Source: Girardinichthys multiradiatus (lineage: Eukaryota; Chordata; Actinopteri; Cyprinodontiformes; Goodeidae). Taken from it: a stretch of DNA of 64,000 bases. The notes under the pieces were generated by a model. The model was not told the origin of the DNA, made no database searches, and saw nothing but the letters and a program-made list of their open reading frames with translations. Of the stretch, positions 24,530-38,279 are shown piece after piece. Made by a program: the position numbers and the translations under genes. How positions within the stretch are numbered: position 1 is the stretch's first letter; each line of letters starts with the position of its first letter. Location of the stretch: NCBI RefSeq assembly GCF_021462225.1, contig NC_061816.1, positions 14,967,390 to 15,031,389 on the forward strand. Reading direction: 5' to 3'.

Positions 24530-24885
24530 GTCAGAAATCAATTACTGCCAACTACTGCCCTTAGCATTCTCTCCATGACCTTCATGAGGTGGTCACCTGA
24601 AATAGTTTTCGAAAGAGTCTTGAAAGAACCTCCCAGAGGTTCAATGAGAGACGGCCAAAGGTTAATATTTTAATCATCACAGCGGCTACTTTCAGAAATC
24701 ACAATATAAAACATATTTAAAGTGATCTCACAATTTTTTGTTTGCTACGTAATTCCATGTGTTCCTTCACAGTTTTGATGCCTTCAGTGAGAATCTATGT
24801 ACAATGTAAATAGTCACAAACAAAATGAAAACCTTTAAATGAGAAAGTGTTTCTTAAACCTTTGACCAATAGTGTACATATACCT
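24530..24885. mobile_element. Internally deleted Tc1-like element remnant
   Basis: The left part (ccttcatgaggtggtcacct, about 24578-24597) and right part (gatgccttcagtgagaatct, then atgagaaagtgtttcttaaacc and ctttgaccaatagtgtac) match the two flanking non-coding ends of one abundant fish Tc1-like family. The transposase between them is missing: the two end regions meet near 24645. This is a deletion derivative of the MITE type. The left terminal repeat appears replaced by the microsatellite. Confidence 0.6.
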
Positions 24886-27044
24886 TACATATAATGTAGA
24901 AAGAGATTAAATGATGAAAGTTAGTAATATCAAAGTACAAACGACACTCTCTCTTTTCAACTGTTTGAAAAAATACAACCAGATTGTCACAAGCTAAATA
25001 TGTATAATGCTACTTATCCATCTATGGTAGTAGGCCTCAGACATCATGTATCAGTTGCTGGTTCGGAACTATATTAAAGACAGCAATACAATGTAAATCA
25101 TTCAGTATTAAGGACTCAGTTCATCAGATTATATCTGTTATTTCCTACCTTTAATCTCTTTTGACTGTGTCTCCAGCTTCACTCTTATATAAAACACTCT
25201 GAGAGCACTGCTACCTGTGGGGGATTTCTATCACCGCTGTTACACAACAGTTTAAATATTTAATCCACATGTGTGTCTACTGGATCTATAACATATGACA
25301 ACCACAGCACCCAGTAGGATGAGAGGCAAACAAAACCATGAATTATAGATGAGCGTTCTCTTTAATAGCATCACATTATTTATGAATCCTGTCTCACGCA
25401 GTAGTGATATTTAAAACATTCGCCTGATTAACAACCCACGGTAAGTCCATTTTGAAAGCTTGTAAGCAGCTAGTTTGTTTGTTCAATTAAGCCATTTGGA
25501 ATGAGTGGTAAACAGTTCCCCTGGAGATTACATGACAAATCTGTTTCGAGCACACTGGGCAGATTATGCAGAGTATGTGCCCAGCTTGGAAAGACTGTTT
25601 CAGAAAGCAACTGAAAAATGGATAAAATAAATAAATAAAGATGAAGAATTGTTGTTTAATCATATTTAAAAAAAAAACATAGTTAGAGGGGAAAAGATGC
25701 TCATGTTAAAGAGACTTTTTTGTCACCAGTGTCTCCAGTTAATGCTCAAGTAAGGCAAAGGCCATCGAAGTCATCTTCTACTCACCATATTTGGACACAA
25801 CAATATGTCTGTGTTTAAAACACTTTCATTGAAGGTAAGGACACGGTGAACCACCAGGATAATTAATCTTTGGAAAAACCTGGGTTATACTAGAACAGCT
25901 TAGATTTTTTTTTTGTACTGTGTCTGATTAATTTTACTTAACATTTAACTTAACAGGAGGCATACCTGTGGTTGGATCTTGAGATAACATCTCAAACACA
26001 CTGCTTACTTGAGTGAAACCAGCTGTCATACAAGTCAGATTGTCTGGAAAAAATGAACGGCTCAAAAGAACATAGCATTACAAGCCCAGATTCAATGACA
26101 CTGACATCCTTAGCATGTAGATGTAAACTTCTTAACCGAACTTTACACGATGACCATGATTTTCTCTAAATCTCTCCACATCAGAGGTCTGTGCATGCTC
26201 ATTGTGAAGTGTATATGTTTCTGTAAGAGTCTGAATATATTCAGTCATGGCAGGCGACTGATTGATGGCTGAGCAAATCCTGGTTGCTCCATGGCAGCCA
26301 CAGATTGGCACAGCAGAAACCTGGCACTAAAATAGCTTGGAAACTCACACACAAGTACAGAACAAACATACACATATTTTTCTGTCCTCTACACCAAAAT
26401 CACAGGCTTCCCAGGACAGGGGGTTGTTGCAACATGCCCTCCACTTCTTCTCAAAACCTGAACCTGCCAAGAGATGTGTTTACAGTAAGTGCTAGAAATG
26501 ATCTGTACACATATGGGACAGAGCTGGGCCATGCAGGTTGACAGATCAGATTTTTTTTTGGTTCTGACCTTTAATGCTTTATTTAAAAGGTGACAACTGA
26601 ACACATATTTTTAAGTAGAAAAAAATACAAGAGAATAATTTTCAGAAGCATGCAAAAACATCTCAGGAAAGTCTTCCATATTTGTACGTAGTGCTACTGT
26701 ATTTAAAATTTTACTTAGGTGTAGTTTTCAAAGGAAAAAGCCAGACTGACCTTTTTAAAAGCTGCACACTCTTTAAACATTTTCCCATTTTTAAACAAAA
26801 GACCAATATGTTTTAATTGGTCTTTTAAAAAGGTAGTGGAGAATAGTAAAGTGAAACAAAACAATGTAAACACCACATTTGAAGAGTTACCACAGGTTCC
26901 CTTTGTTGATTTAGAGCATTAGATCTACAAACTGAATTAGAAATCAATGACTTCCTGTTTCCCTAAAATATATGAATGATTTAACCCAGAGGCCTATGTT
27001 TTAGCCACTTTTGAAAATGAGAAAGACAAGCTTCCACACCATTC
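24886..27044. other. Unassigned non-coding stretch
   Basis: AT-rich; no gene, RNA or element recognised. Short frames lack signatures. Confidence 0.45.
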
Positions 27045-27969
27045 TGTCAAGGTGGGGTTTTCGATCAGACCAAAGTGCAGACAAGTGCTTGGCAGCCGCA
27101 TCGTAGTAATTTTTTAGTTTATTCTCAAAGATCAAAAACTTACAACACACTGCAGGTACTCATGGCAAAACATAGCATCAGTTTCCAAGCGAAGCATAAA
27201 AAACCATAGTCATGGTAGGGAACGGGGTTGTGACGAACAGGAACCAGCAACAAACAATGACACAAAGCCAACTAATATACTGAGGGATAACAAAGGGCAG
27301 GTAATCAAAGAAACAGGGAACAGGTGTGACAAGGAGGCAGGGAGGCAGAAGGAACAGGTGAAACAAATACAAAGACTGAGCATGGTTGAAGTGACTAATA
27401 ACCAATAAACAGAAAACACAGACCAAGCAAGACTATAAACAAAGATAAATAATCAAATGAAGCATGAGAAAACTAGAATAACAATGAACTAAAGTAAACA
27501 GAGAAACTAGAGGGAAACATAGGAACAACAATAACAACCTAAAAACAAACAAAGAACCCATAAAGAAAACCTGAATACAAAAGTAAACAAACCTAACCAC
27601 ACTGACTGAATAGACTGGAAAGGAAACTAGTAAACAAGAAGAGTGCAAAGGAACAAATACCTAAACATAAATAAACGCAAAGATACTAAAAGAGAAATTA
27701 AACTAGAGAATCCAAGGAAGACAAAGAACTATAATAATTACAATAATAATAATAATAATAATACCACACAAAGTAATAAGAAAGCAACCACAAAAGAAAA
27801 CTAAGAGCAAGAGAAAGAAAACAACACACACTAGGCAGGAGAGAGAACAAAGCTAATATCAAATTAACTGGAGAAATAAACAACAAAACTGCTAAGGCCA
27901 AAGAATAAGATATCCAACTAAAAAGCAAAACACAAAGCCAAACAGAGTCCAAAGTGTCAAACCCTGACA
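27045..27969 (-). repeat. T/C-rich LTR-like dispersed repeat with 5 bp target duplication
   Basis: On the minus strand it starts TGTCAGGGTTTGAC, has a long T-rich body with few A residues, and ends in a tctgcactttggtctgatcg phrase and then TGACA. It is flanked by a perfect 5 bp duplication, CATTC (27040-27044 and 27970-27974). TG...CA ends and a 5 bp duplication suit integrase-type insertion (LTR-derived). Its T-rich strand has few stop codons, so long frames appear (up to 143 codons); they lack any domain and should not be read as genes. An AAT microsatellite sits inside at 27742-27763. Confidence 0.75.
27742..27763. repeat. (AAT)n microsatellite
   Basis: About seven AAT units on the plus strand inside the T/C-rich repeat. 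Confidence 0.9.
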
Positions 27970-30400
27970 CATTCAAGAAGAGCAGATGTGTGTTGATCTC
28001 CCTAAGTAGGCAAATTACTAAAACTAAGCAGCTACTCACCTCAACATGCTCCTGTCTAAAGTCAGGGCAATAATTAAAAGGTTTAAAAACATCTAAAAGT
28101 GTGAGAAACAAAACTGGACAAGGGCCCAAGCCTGTTTACTATTTTGAAAAGTGAAGTTTAGATAATTTACTCAAAATATAAAAAGTTTTCAAATCTCACA
28201 TTTAAAAAACTGCAATCAAAGTGGCTCTTTGGGGTCATCACATCTCCATAGCAGCAATTATAGGCTATCTATATGCTAACTTGTGGTTTAAAACCACAAA
28301 ATAAATGCAATGCGCAAAAGGTAGATGAAGCTAAGATTGAGCTTTTCAGCAACAAACCCTCCAGGTGTTTTACCAGTAATGTGAATGGTGCTGTCTTCCA
28401 ACAAATAAACCAATGTGTTATTTCTTTTGCATGCTCGGCAACCTGTACACTGGCTATAGCCATGATGGAAACCTGCAAGTAATGCAGATATGCTCTGGTT
28501 CGGTTGATCTTTAATGTCAAAATTGATCTCCTGCTAACCCACTCATTGTTCTACAGTGACCTACAGAAAAGCTCAGTGGGGTGCCTGTCTGTCTTGTGCA
28601 TGATTTAAAGCCAAACACAGATCTCATGCTGCTGCTCTCCACACTCCTGTCTACCTGTTGTCTTATTTTAGTGAGTCTTCGAGTGGATGGAAAACTGGAG
28701 TAAACCTCAGTAGGTCAGGAAATCCGAGTAAGTGACCCTTTGTTGGTCTACTCACATCAAGTCACTGTGCACTGAGTCCTTTAGTGACATCTAGGCTATT
28801 TTTTTCATATTTTTTCTTCTTTGTTTTTGAGTCACCAACAGACGGCTTCACCACAGCAGCAAGGTCTCAAATGCTTGCTTGTGTCTAAAAGAAAAAACCC
28901 GCCGGGGAACTGAAGAAATAAAAAAATGGAGAAGGAGCACAGTTAAAACACCCTTCAGCCTGCACCTTTGGGCATTGATGGGTCCTGCTGAGCCACTCTA
29001 AAACAGCGGTAGGCAGAATACTGCCATATTTATTTATCTGTTGTAATGTGAAGCAATGCTACGATGGGAAAAAAGTGAGCAACGGAGTTCCTCAGATAAG
29101 TATAGACAGGAAAAACACATTGTAGATAGCTGACAGGACTGGAGATCAGTTCGATTAAGTAGAGGCTGATGTTCGCTTCGCTTTATCAGACTCTATGCAG
29201 TCTTTCTCCCATCCTTTTGTTCTAATTTATCCTTTTTAATTTATTTTATCTCTTTTCAACTAATCTACATAAATTATTATTGTAAACCTTTTGATAGGAA
29301 TCCTAATTTCTTGGAGAACAATGGAGGATCATTTTATTTTGATGGTTTCTCATCAGAACTCTACGTGCTCCTTAATAATAGAACAAATAAACGTGAATGC
29401 TCATACTTCTCTCTGCTGAAATACTGAGTGGAAGAACATGATGGGCTGACCTGTATTACCTTCATATCTACACTTTGTTTATTACGCTGTGCCTTATCCA
29501 ACTACCACTACTACTACTACAAATCCCACCTGGAGTATTAGCCTTTGAGTTTCAGAAAACAAATTGTAGTATTGTTCAAGGTTACTTTAAAAACTTTTCA
29601 AGGTTTTTTATCACCACTTTTTTAGCATTCAGTGGAGGCATTTTGAGCTGATATTGGCAGAAATGAAGGCTTGAGGGAGATCTCACCAGGCCTGTTTCGC
29701 TTGTCTCTGAGGTCTTCACGTCAAAGGCAGGAGCCTCCACGGAAAAGGAAATTATAAAACAGAAATGCGTGTCTTACAGATAAACGAGGGGGACGTTTTT
29801 TTTTTCAAAAATAAAACACCCTGACAGCGAGTTTCTTCTTTGTGTGCGAGATGTTAAAGTTAAAAGGATAACCCTCAGGCGTCCAATTCCAAGACAGCTG
29901 TCCAGCTGCATGTGGATAGCTTCTTATTTCAGAATAAATTATTAGGACTTTGAGCTTTAAGAGGGTCAGCATAATTTATAGTTATGTTCAGGCTTTTAGA
30001 TAAAATGACTAACAGCTTAGTGATGAAGGATGACAAAGTTTGACTAAGTGCTCAAACTGTCCTGACTTGACTCTGAAAGAGAATCTGTGTCAACAGGGCA
30101 TTCTGGCTACAAAAAATTAAAGCCTATCTACCAAAGATAAACCAGTGAAAACAAGCAAAAACAAGCAAAAAGGATGTTAGCAATTATGAGCTAATTTTGA
30201 GGGATACTCCTTTTACAGTGCTTAATACCTTTTCAGCTACAAAGAACCATGCACGAACACACTCATACCTAAGGGCAATTTAAATAGACCAGTTAACCTA
30301 ACTGTGAGGGTGTTGGGAAGCATCTCCCTCACTAAGGTGAAGCACACGTACATGGACTAAAACGAAGGTCATTTTGTAATGCTTTTAGTGTGAAGACCAC
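27970..30400. other. Unassigned non-coding stretch
   Basis: No gene or element recognised. Slightly GC-richer patches around 28840-29000 and 29690-29760 have no coding signature. Confidence 0.45.
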
Positions 30401-30402
30401 TA

Positions 30403-32002
30403 CAGGTCCTTCTCAAAATATTAGCATATTGTGATAAAGTTTATTATTTTCCATAATGTCATGATGAAAATTAAATATTCATATATTTTAGATTCATTGC
30501 ACACTAACTGAAATATTTCAGGTCTTTTATTGTCTTAATACGGATGATTGTGGCATACAGCTCATGAAAACCCCAAATTCCTATCTCACAAAATTAGCAT
30601 ATTTCATCTGACCAATAAAAGAAAAATGTTTTTAATACAAAAAACGTCAACCTTCAAATAATCATGTACAGTTATGCACTCAATACTTGGTCGGGAATCC
30701 TTTGGCAGAAATGACTGCTTCAATGCGGCGTGGCATGGAGGCAATCAGCCTGTGGCACTGCTGAGGTCTTATGGAGGCCCAGGATGCTTTGATAGCGGCC
30801 TTTAGCTCATCCAGAGTGTTGGGTCTTGAGTCTCTCAACGTTCTCTTCACAATATCCCACATATTCTCTATGGGGTTCAGGTCAAGAGAGTTGGCAGGCC
30901 AATTGAGCACAGTGATACCATGGTCAGTAAACCATTTACCAGTGGTTTTGGCACTGTGAGCAGGTGCCAGGTCGTGCTGAAAAATGAAATCTTCATCTCC
31001 ATAAAGCTTTTCAGTAGATGGAAGCATGAAGTGCTCCAAAATCTCCTGATAGCTAGCTGCATTGACCCTGCCCTTGATAAAACACAGTGGACCAACACCA
31101 GCAGCTGACACAGCACCCAGACCATCACTGACTGTGGGTACTTGACACTGGACTTCTGGCATTTTGGCATTTCCTTCTCCCCAGTCTTCCTCTAGACTCT
31201 GGCACATTGATTTCCGAATGACATGCAGAATTTGCTTTCATCCAAAAAAAGTACTTTGGACCATTGAGCAACAGTCCAGTGCTGCTTCTCTGTAGCCCAG
31301 GTCAGGCGCTTCTGCCGCTGTTTCTGGTTCAAAAGTGGCTTGACCTGGGGAATGCGGCACCTGTAGCCCATTTCCTGCACACGCCTGTGCACGGTGGCTC
31401 TGGATGTTTCTACTCCAGACTCAGTCCACTACTTCCGCAGGTCTGGAATCGGCCCTTCTCCACAATCTTCTTCCGGGTTCCGGTCACCTCTTCTCGTTGT
31501 GCAGCGTTTTCTGCCACACTTTTTCCTTCCCACAGACTTCCCACTGAGGTGCCTTGATACAGCACTCTGGGAACAGCCTATTTGTTCAGAAATTTCTTTC
31601 TGTGTCTTACCCTCTTGCTTGAGGGTGTCAATAGTTGCCTTCTGGACAGCAGTCAGGTCGGCAGTCTTACCCATGATTGGGGTTTTGAGTGATGAACCAG
31701 GCTGGGAGTTTTAAAGGCCTCAGGAATCTTTTGCAGGTGTTTAGAGTTAACTCGTTGATTCAGATGATTAGGTTCATAGCTCGTTTAGAGACCCTTTTAA
31801 TGATATGCTAATTTTGTGAGATAGGCATTTTGGGTTTTCATGAGCTGTATGCCAAAATCATCCGTATTAAGACAATAAAAGACCTGAAATATTTCAGTTA
31901 GTGTGCAATGAATCTAAAATACATGAATGTTAAATTTTCATCATGACATTATGGAAAATAATGAACTTTATCACAATATGCTAATATTTTGAGAAGGACC
32001 TG
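30403..32002 (-). mobile_element. Complete-length Tc1-like transposon with long inverted repeats
   Basis: The element is 1600 bp, flanked by TA on both sides (30401-30402, 32003-32004). Both ends read CAGGTCCTTCTCAAAATATT inward, and the inverted repeats stay alike for about 205 bp. Each repeat has an outer caaaatattagcatat and an inner cacaaaattagcatat word, the IR/DR layout where transposase binds two sites per end. The left and right repeats differ at only a few positions. Its transposase is on the minus strand and is broken. Confidence 0.95.
30680..31674 (-). pseudogene. Tc1-like DDE transposase with two nonsense changes and a frameshift
   Basis: It begins MGKTADLTAVQKATIDTL with a paired helix-turn-helix (ISEQIGCSQSAVSRHLSGKS) and a GRKRCTTRR basic linker. 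The core follows with VLFLDESKF (first Asp), FIFQHDLAPAHSA (second Asp) and DLNPIENMW (Glu), ending in KGFPTKY. By eye, an in-frame TAG falls after PDLRK near 31430 (a Glu codon in relatives) and another after CARV near 31193 (Trp in relatives). A one-base loss then shifts frame near 31110-31130. About 330 codons fit the usual Tc1 length. The catalytic triad is intact in sequence but the protein cannot be read through. Confidence 0.92.
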
Positions 32003-32004
32003 TA

Positions 32005-33034
32005 ACCTCTCTCTCTTTTGGGTCAAAGTTTCCTTATCATCCACCTCATTGGGGCAGACCAGTGGGCTCAAGATGAGAGTGGAATTGTACTGAAATTATA
32101 ATTTGAGTTAAATCTTGTTTTGTAAATTTTATCTGTATTATTGGATGGCTAAATGTATTGTACAACAACTGACCTTTACACTAACAGTCCTTTTTTTGGA
32201 CTGCGAGATGAAGGCATAGTATCCACAACCTATGCATTAACGAGGAAAACATGCAAACTCCATGCAGAAAGAGTCTAGGCAGTGATTTAAACCCAGGACC
32301 TAGTTGCTGCACGGCAGCCTGTTTGATTGTGAATTCCAAGAATTATTCAAACACTGAAATTCTAAGTTTTCTTAATAATATATTATTTACAGCTATAGTC
32401 AAATTACTATATAAAATAATGTTTTGTTTATAGACAGTTTTGCCATTTTGGTCCTCCACTGATTAGTGTGCACAGTTATTTTCTTTATTTTCATAAATAC
32501 AGTCTGACTTACATTTAGTGAGTAAACTGTTAGAAACTGCTTTTCTGACAATGTCCTAATTATCTGCTTTTATATTGATTAGCTACAGTTAAGGTCAAAG
32601 TTATTACCCTCTTTTATGCCATTAAACAAGTCTTCACATGAAGCTGCTATTTCAGAAAACATCCATAGCATAATTGCATTCCAAACTCTTCAGGAAGCTG
32701 TTTTATTTATGCTCTGTGCTCAAACACAAAAATAAAAAGGCCAAAAATAATTAACCTTTTCGCGTTTATTTATTATTTGTATAACCCTACTCACTCACAA
32801 CTCTTTATATAGTTTCCCTGAATCTGAAATCTCTCTTGAGGCTTCTCAAATAGTTGTGAACGCTCTTCTGCTCAGTTAAATTACTTTACTGTAACCAGAT
32901 GAGGTATTTAAGACTTGAATTCAGTCTTTTCAATTTTTCTGTTGTCTTAAATCATTCAAGATCCATAAGGTTCAGTGCTGCATAAGAACTTTAAAATATA
33001 TAATTTTTATTTTGTTTTCCATGCATGGGATAGG
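32005..33034. other. Unassigned stretch with a possible Tc1-like end
   Basis: No gene recognised. At 32586-32613 the phrase ctacagttaaggtcaaag, then ttattaccctc, resembles the TA-flanked end of a Tc1-like or related element, but no matching right end was found. Confidence 0.4.
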
Positions 33035-33655
33035 TGTCAGGGTCTGCCAGTGTTAGGCTTTGAGTTTGTGTTATGTTTATTTCCTTCTTCTAAGCCAGTG
33101 CCAGTGTGTTCTTTTCTAAGCCACTTGCTTTTCTGTTCATTCATGTTTAATAGATTCCTTCTGTTTAGTTTTGTTACATGTGTTTAGTTTTTTTGCTTCT
33201 TGTGTTTCGGTGTTTAGTTCGGTGTCTAGTTACCCTTCCCTTTTAGATCTGGTTTCCCTCCTGTTAATGTTCTTTAGTTAGTTTCATTGTTTACTTGCTT
33301 AATTTCATTTAGATGTGTTTTGGTTACCTCCTTGTACTCCCTGCTCTTCTGTGTTACTTAGTCACTCTCCCTCAGTTCTCCTGCATCCCTAGTCCCGAGC
33401 TGTCTCACATTCTCCTGATTAGCTCTTCTCCCAGTTCATTAGTTCATACTCTATTTCCCTCAGTATACTACCTTCCTGGTTTTCATTCATTGTTCCTCGC
33501 TGGTTCCTCCTGTTGCTACCTGGCTCCATGTCTCTGTTCTGGCTTAACCATGTAAGTTCTTATTATTATTAAAAGAAGAAGAAACCTTTCTACTCACCTT
33601 GCGACTTACAAGTGTCAGTCTGCACATTGGTCCAAACAAACCACGATTTATGACA
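33035..33655 (+). repeat. T/C-rich LTR-like dispersed repeat with perfect 5 bp target duplication
   Basis: Starts TGTCAGGGTCTGCC, has a T-rich body, and ends gtctgcacattggtcc, then tttatgaca. It is flanked by ATAGG on both sides (33030-33034, 33656-33660). This is the same family as 27045-27969 in opposite orientation: both share TGTCAGGGT starts, the tctgcac-ttggtc word near the end, and TGACA. No coding region. The TG...CA ends with a 5 bp duplication suggest a solo LTR or a TRIM-like element. Confidence 0.8.
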
Positions 33656-36600
33656 ATAGGTACTTTTTTTTAACCTTAGTTTAATTTCTGCTTTCTTTTT
33701 TCAACCAAAAACATCCACTTTAAACTGTAAATCTTATTTAGAATTCTCAGTAGAAACTGCATTACATTTACTAAAGTTACAATTGCTTTATTATTTTGAC
33801 CTGTTTCTATAGTTTATTTGCATTTCGCATGGGAGATGTAGTGTATCTTGTCAGATTTCAAATTTGGGTACAAACGCCTCTGGTGAAGTTACCTCACATT
33901 AGGCAACAGGACATCTGTTAAAAATGCTGCCAGCATATTAAGCATGGATTTGTATTTCAATTTGAAATGTACTCAGTGCTTTAATGGGGAAACCAGAGAT
34001 GTGAGTGCCGCAAATACCCAGCTGAAGCACAGATGGGATGAATAGGGAGCAAAGGAAACGTATTCTCAGACACTGGTCTCCAAATTCTACGGTTTCTCAT
34101 ACATGATTTTCATGCTACAGTTCCAGTCACATAATCTTACTCAACCACTTTCAGTTATTTAAATGTATTAGCTGTGGTTACCATTTATATGCATTACAAA
34201 GAGACTTTCAACAAAATGTGACTTTAAATCTGACAAGATTGTTATTCCATGCAGTGTGTCAGAGATTATTGCTAACCCCAAGATTAATAATGTTATCTAA
34301 ATTGAGGGCGATAGGTTTGTATAGACTGTTAAAAAGGTTTGTGTGGGTTTTAGCAGTGATTATAGCACAACAGTTCAAGCAGTAACCATACAAACCAGAT
34401 CTGACATTCCTCTAACACAAACACTGGATAATTCTGAGTTTTCTTTCAGTGTATTTCTTTTTGAGTATAGTAAGAAGAATGTGTTAGTGCAAATCTGAAT
34501 GTCTTTAGCCATTCAGTATAAATACTTTTATTTGCTTGGATGTGCTACAGCTGGGTTTTTGTAGAGAGACTGAGGACAGACAGGGAAGTGAATAAACAAC
34601 TGCAATTCAAAACAGCTGGTTAAAGCCATTTAAGGAACTAGGGGGCTGCAAAAACCTAGAGACAATACTTGAAAAATTGTCACACTCTGATAAGGGAAAT
34701 GGTAAACTGTCAAGAGCTTTATTTAACCAACCAGGACAGATTAAGATTAACCCACATGTAGAACTTCACCTTGACAAAAGGCAAACCCCATTTCCCCTGT
34801 TGAAAGAGACAGGTACCATATGAGCTAAACATTCACAGAGGCAGCTAAATTAAACACAAAAAGGGGAGGCTTTACCAAAATGTAAACAACCAAAGAAAAC
34901 CTAATGGACTAACAATCTTTAAAAAGTTTCACGAAGGGTGTGGCGATGGCGCAGGGTAAAGAGCACCACCCATTTGCTGAGGCTAGTCTCCTGTCGGTCA
35001 GCTTACAAAATATTGGCCACTAGAAAAAATTAAATATGAAAAGAAAAGTCGCAAAAAATAAGTAAAATTTGCTGCACAATGGAATTTAGTGTCCAAGGCT
35101 GAAGTGTTGTCATTTAGCACTGTAAGGGCTGCAGCTGTGTAGCCATAGCCAGTTCTGAAATCTGATTGAAGACTGTTGCAAACTCTCACTGGACCAAAGC
35201 AGTGTTCCAAGTCTCGGTAGCATTTAGGAAACTGTATGACAGAAAAAGGCTCATAGGCCTGCCTCCAAGAACAGTGAGTTGGTTAACAGAGTCTAATGGT
35301 TGTTAAAAAGCCCCAGTGACCTCAAAATGTCTGTTTTTGCAGTTGGAAAGTCAGTTTGGTATGTTGTCTTTTTGCAATCCTCTTTATTGTGAGTGGGGGC
35401 AAGACAAACTCACCCAGTCTTGTTTGTCTCACATCATTTTAATTTTTTCATTTATTGTTCTAAATGTAGATGTGTGCAAGTGTAGCTGATTAGCTATTGC
35501 CCAGCCTATGAAAGGTCTACACACAACTCTATTTTAAATGTAGCTAAGAAATCTGAGGCATATTGTATAGAATAAAGCAAAATAAGTTTGGCATTTCTGA
35601 TTTTGCTAAAATAAATAAATGAACAAATAACATTGGGTTTTTCTCACTGAATAAATGTATTCAAATTAATAGTCAAATTTTCTATTATTCCTGTGAAAAA
35701 TCAACCCACTACTGTTAAAGAAAAAGGTTTTTTTACACATTTTGACCAAGATTACAAATAAGTGTGATTGGTGCTCTATATCTGCTTTGATGTCTGAATG
35801 ATAACATTTATTTTAAAAGAAATGTTCCAAAAATAATGTTGAGTATAGTTCTATTTATGGTTTCAATAAGCACTTTGCAACTATTTCCATTCACTTCTAT
35901 ACAGTTTGTAAGCTTTTCAATTTGCTAAAAAAATGTAAACGTTTCAGACAGCGAAAAAACATTATCTACCACATTTAATAAGCAGAAACCAATAGTCGGC
36001 ATTGCAATTTTTCAGTTTTTTTTCATGATAACAATAAAGGGAGAAACATTATGAAATCCATAACTGATATGGATTCCATTCTGTTTCTGACTTTCCCTTT
36101 CCCCATCCAATTCAACATGGCATTATGCAATGGCTGGAGCATAATAAGAAACTAAATAAAAGCAAATACATTAAGTATAAAAAACAAGTTGCAATGAGTC
36201 ATTTGTAACATGGGACTCAGTCATCAATAATTGGAACAATGGGGGATGTTAATATGCAGATCCACTAAAAATTGAAATCTGAATTCTAATGGAAAAAGTT
36301 TGGATCTTTGAGGAATTTAAAGTCTTGAGCCTAATTTTAGATTTTTGTAATCATGATGTGCCTTAAACTGCACAAACTGGATTTTTGTTATGGGATGTGT
36401 TCTTGTTAGTATCAAAAGATGTTAGAGAGTAGTTCACCAGTCTGGCTTGCCAGATAACTGAGAAATTGAGATTGTTACCAGACCCAAACTGGAAAAGGAC
36501 TGGCATTGATTGGACTCAATCACTGAAAACATTGAATGCATGGTAATGTCTTCATTTTTGGCTATTTTGCTCTAATTTTCTTTATGCAACTGTAATTTGA

Positions 36601-38130
36601 AAAAATATATTAAAAAAAGGGGGGCGAGTAGGAGTGCAAAATAAGTAAGCATGAATAAGAGACTCTCAGCCTTTTGACATGATTGCAATCATGAAAAAAG
36701 AACATAAGGACAAACACCCTGAAAATGTTGCTCGTGTCCTTATTTACAGTTTTGTCATGGGTCACTGCAAAATTTATTTATTATTTAATTTATCCCCATT
36801 TAAAACCACTAAACATGGATCCAAGTAAGACTGAAATTGACTACAAGCTCATCTCAATAACATCACAAAATGTAATTTATTCGACATTAAATTCAAAAAG
36901 TGAAGCTAATATTTATTAATTATACACAGTTGTATACAGTATTTTGGGTGATGATTTCTCTTTATTTTGACGATTATAGATTATAGCTCAAAAAAACCAA
37001 AATTAAGTTTCTCAGATAATTAAAGCATTGCAAAACTAAAATTAATTTCATTAGCTATAAGTCAGTCATCCAAATTACCTGAAATAGTTCCCGAAATACA
37101 TCACTGTGTGTATAATGATGCTTTATTACTTACATACTTTTGTCACTTTGCTTGTACTCTAATTTGTTGTTATTGTATGAAGATTTCTGTACTGGTTGTA
37201 TATCTCCAAGCCTTAAAAAGGTGTTTCTTTATAAACATTCAGTATTGTGATTTTTATTTTTATTTTTAACCCAAGGTTTAAGACAAGAAATTTCACCTTG
37301 ATTCAGTGTCAAGGGGTCAACAAATGTACTGCATGATAATCCAGCAAACAGTTGGTGACACCTAACTCTGAACCATAAATGTCAACCAGCTTGTGGTTTT
37401 CAAGAAAAGGTCAGAGGATCACCGTAATATGGATGAATGGACATGTAAGCATGAATGGCAGTGGATTAACAGTGTGAAGATGATTTAAATCCTTGAAAAT
37501 AATATTGGGGATTATAATGCAAATTTTCCATAATGCAGTTGTTTTGAAGAGGTTGTCAAAATATCCAGGGAATAGACTTGTAGTTAGTATAATTCATCCC
37601 TTGATACTGATCTGAATGGTTTAAGATATCTGCCAATGGAGCCTTTACCGCTTACATCACAGAATCACGTGATTTATTTTATCTGCAGAAGACATGGTGG
37701 GAAAAAACATTTGTTACCTTGTTGCCTTCTCTGGTTCCAGCTAAGACATTTGGCTGTCAAATCATCAGAAAGACAAACCAAACTGGCCTTTCCATTGTTT
37801 CCTGAATGACCAAAAATGAAGGGCTAAATGAACTGATAGGATCTAATGGGAAACATAGGCCCAGCGCTTTACACTAGGGTATGTGGCAATCATTTTGTTT
37901 AGGTACATCTTAGATAAACTCCTGCCTCACATATAAAGTTATTACACAGTTAGCTTGAATCCTCTCTATTTATGTATGACTCAGTTAATAGCTAAATGTT
38001 ACAACTAAAATGAAGAGAGTCAAATAAATAATTCATTGCTCATACTGGCTACACCTTTCCAAATGAATTCAACATTAAACTTGCTTGTGGGTCTTTAGCT
38101 GGGCTAAGTGTTGTTTAAGTACACTTACCC
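33656..38130. other. Unassigned non-coding stretch
   Basis: AT-rich and long, with only a small SINE-like patch at 34932-35000. No gene recognised on either strand. Confidence 0.45.
34932..35000 (+). mobile_element. Possible tRNA-derived SINE head
   Basis: The phrase ggtgtggcgatggcgcaggg followed by taaagagcacc resembles the start of tRNA-derived fish SINEs carrying an A-box-like promoter. A clear B box is not present, and no body or tail can be followed. Confidence 0.3.
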
Positions 38131-38279
38131 CCTGATACTGATGTCATGGTTCTTTAAGCTTCTGATGGGTAATTTGTAGCATTTGAGTTGACTATTTCAT
38201 CTTTGAACAACCTTTTGAGATTCCTGATGGTGCCAAATCTATGTTAAAACAATTGGCTAACAGATAGTTTTGTGTTTGG

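Noticed and set aside
27178..28129. Several minus-strand open frames of 69-143 codons rich in Leu, Phe, Ser and Cys
   Set aside because: The T/C-rich strand of a repeat rarely forms stop codons; the frames overlap, lack domains and match the repeat's extent.
33313..33555. 80-codon plus-strand frame
   Set aside because: Same composition effect inside another copy of the T/C-rich repeat.
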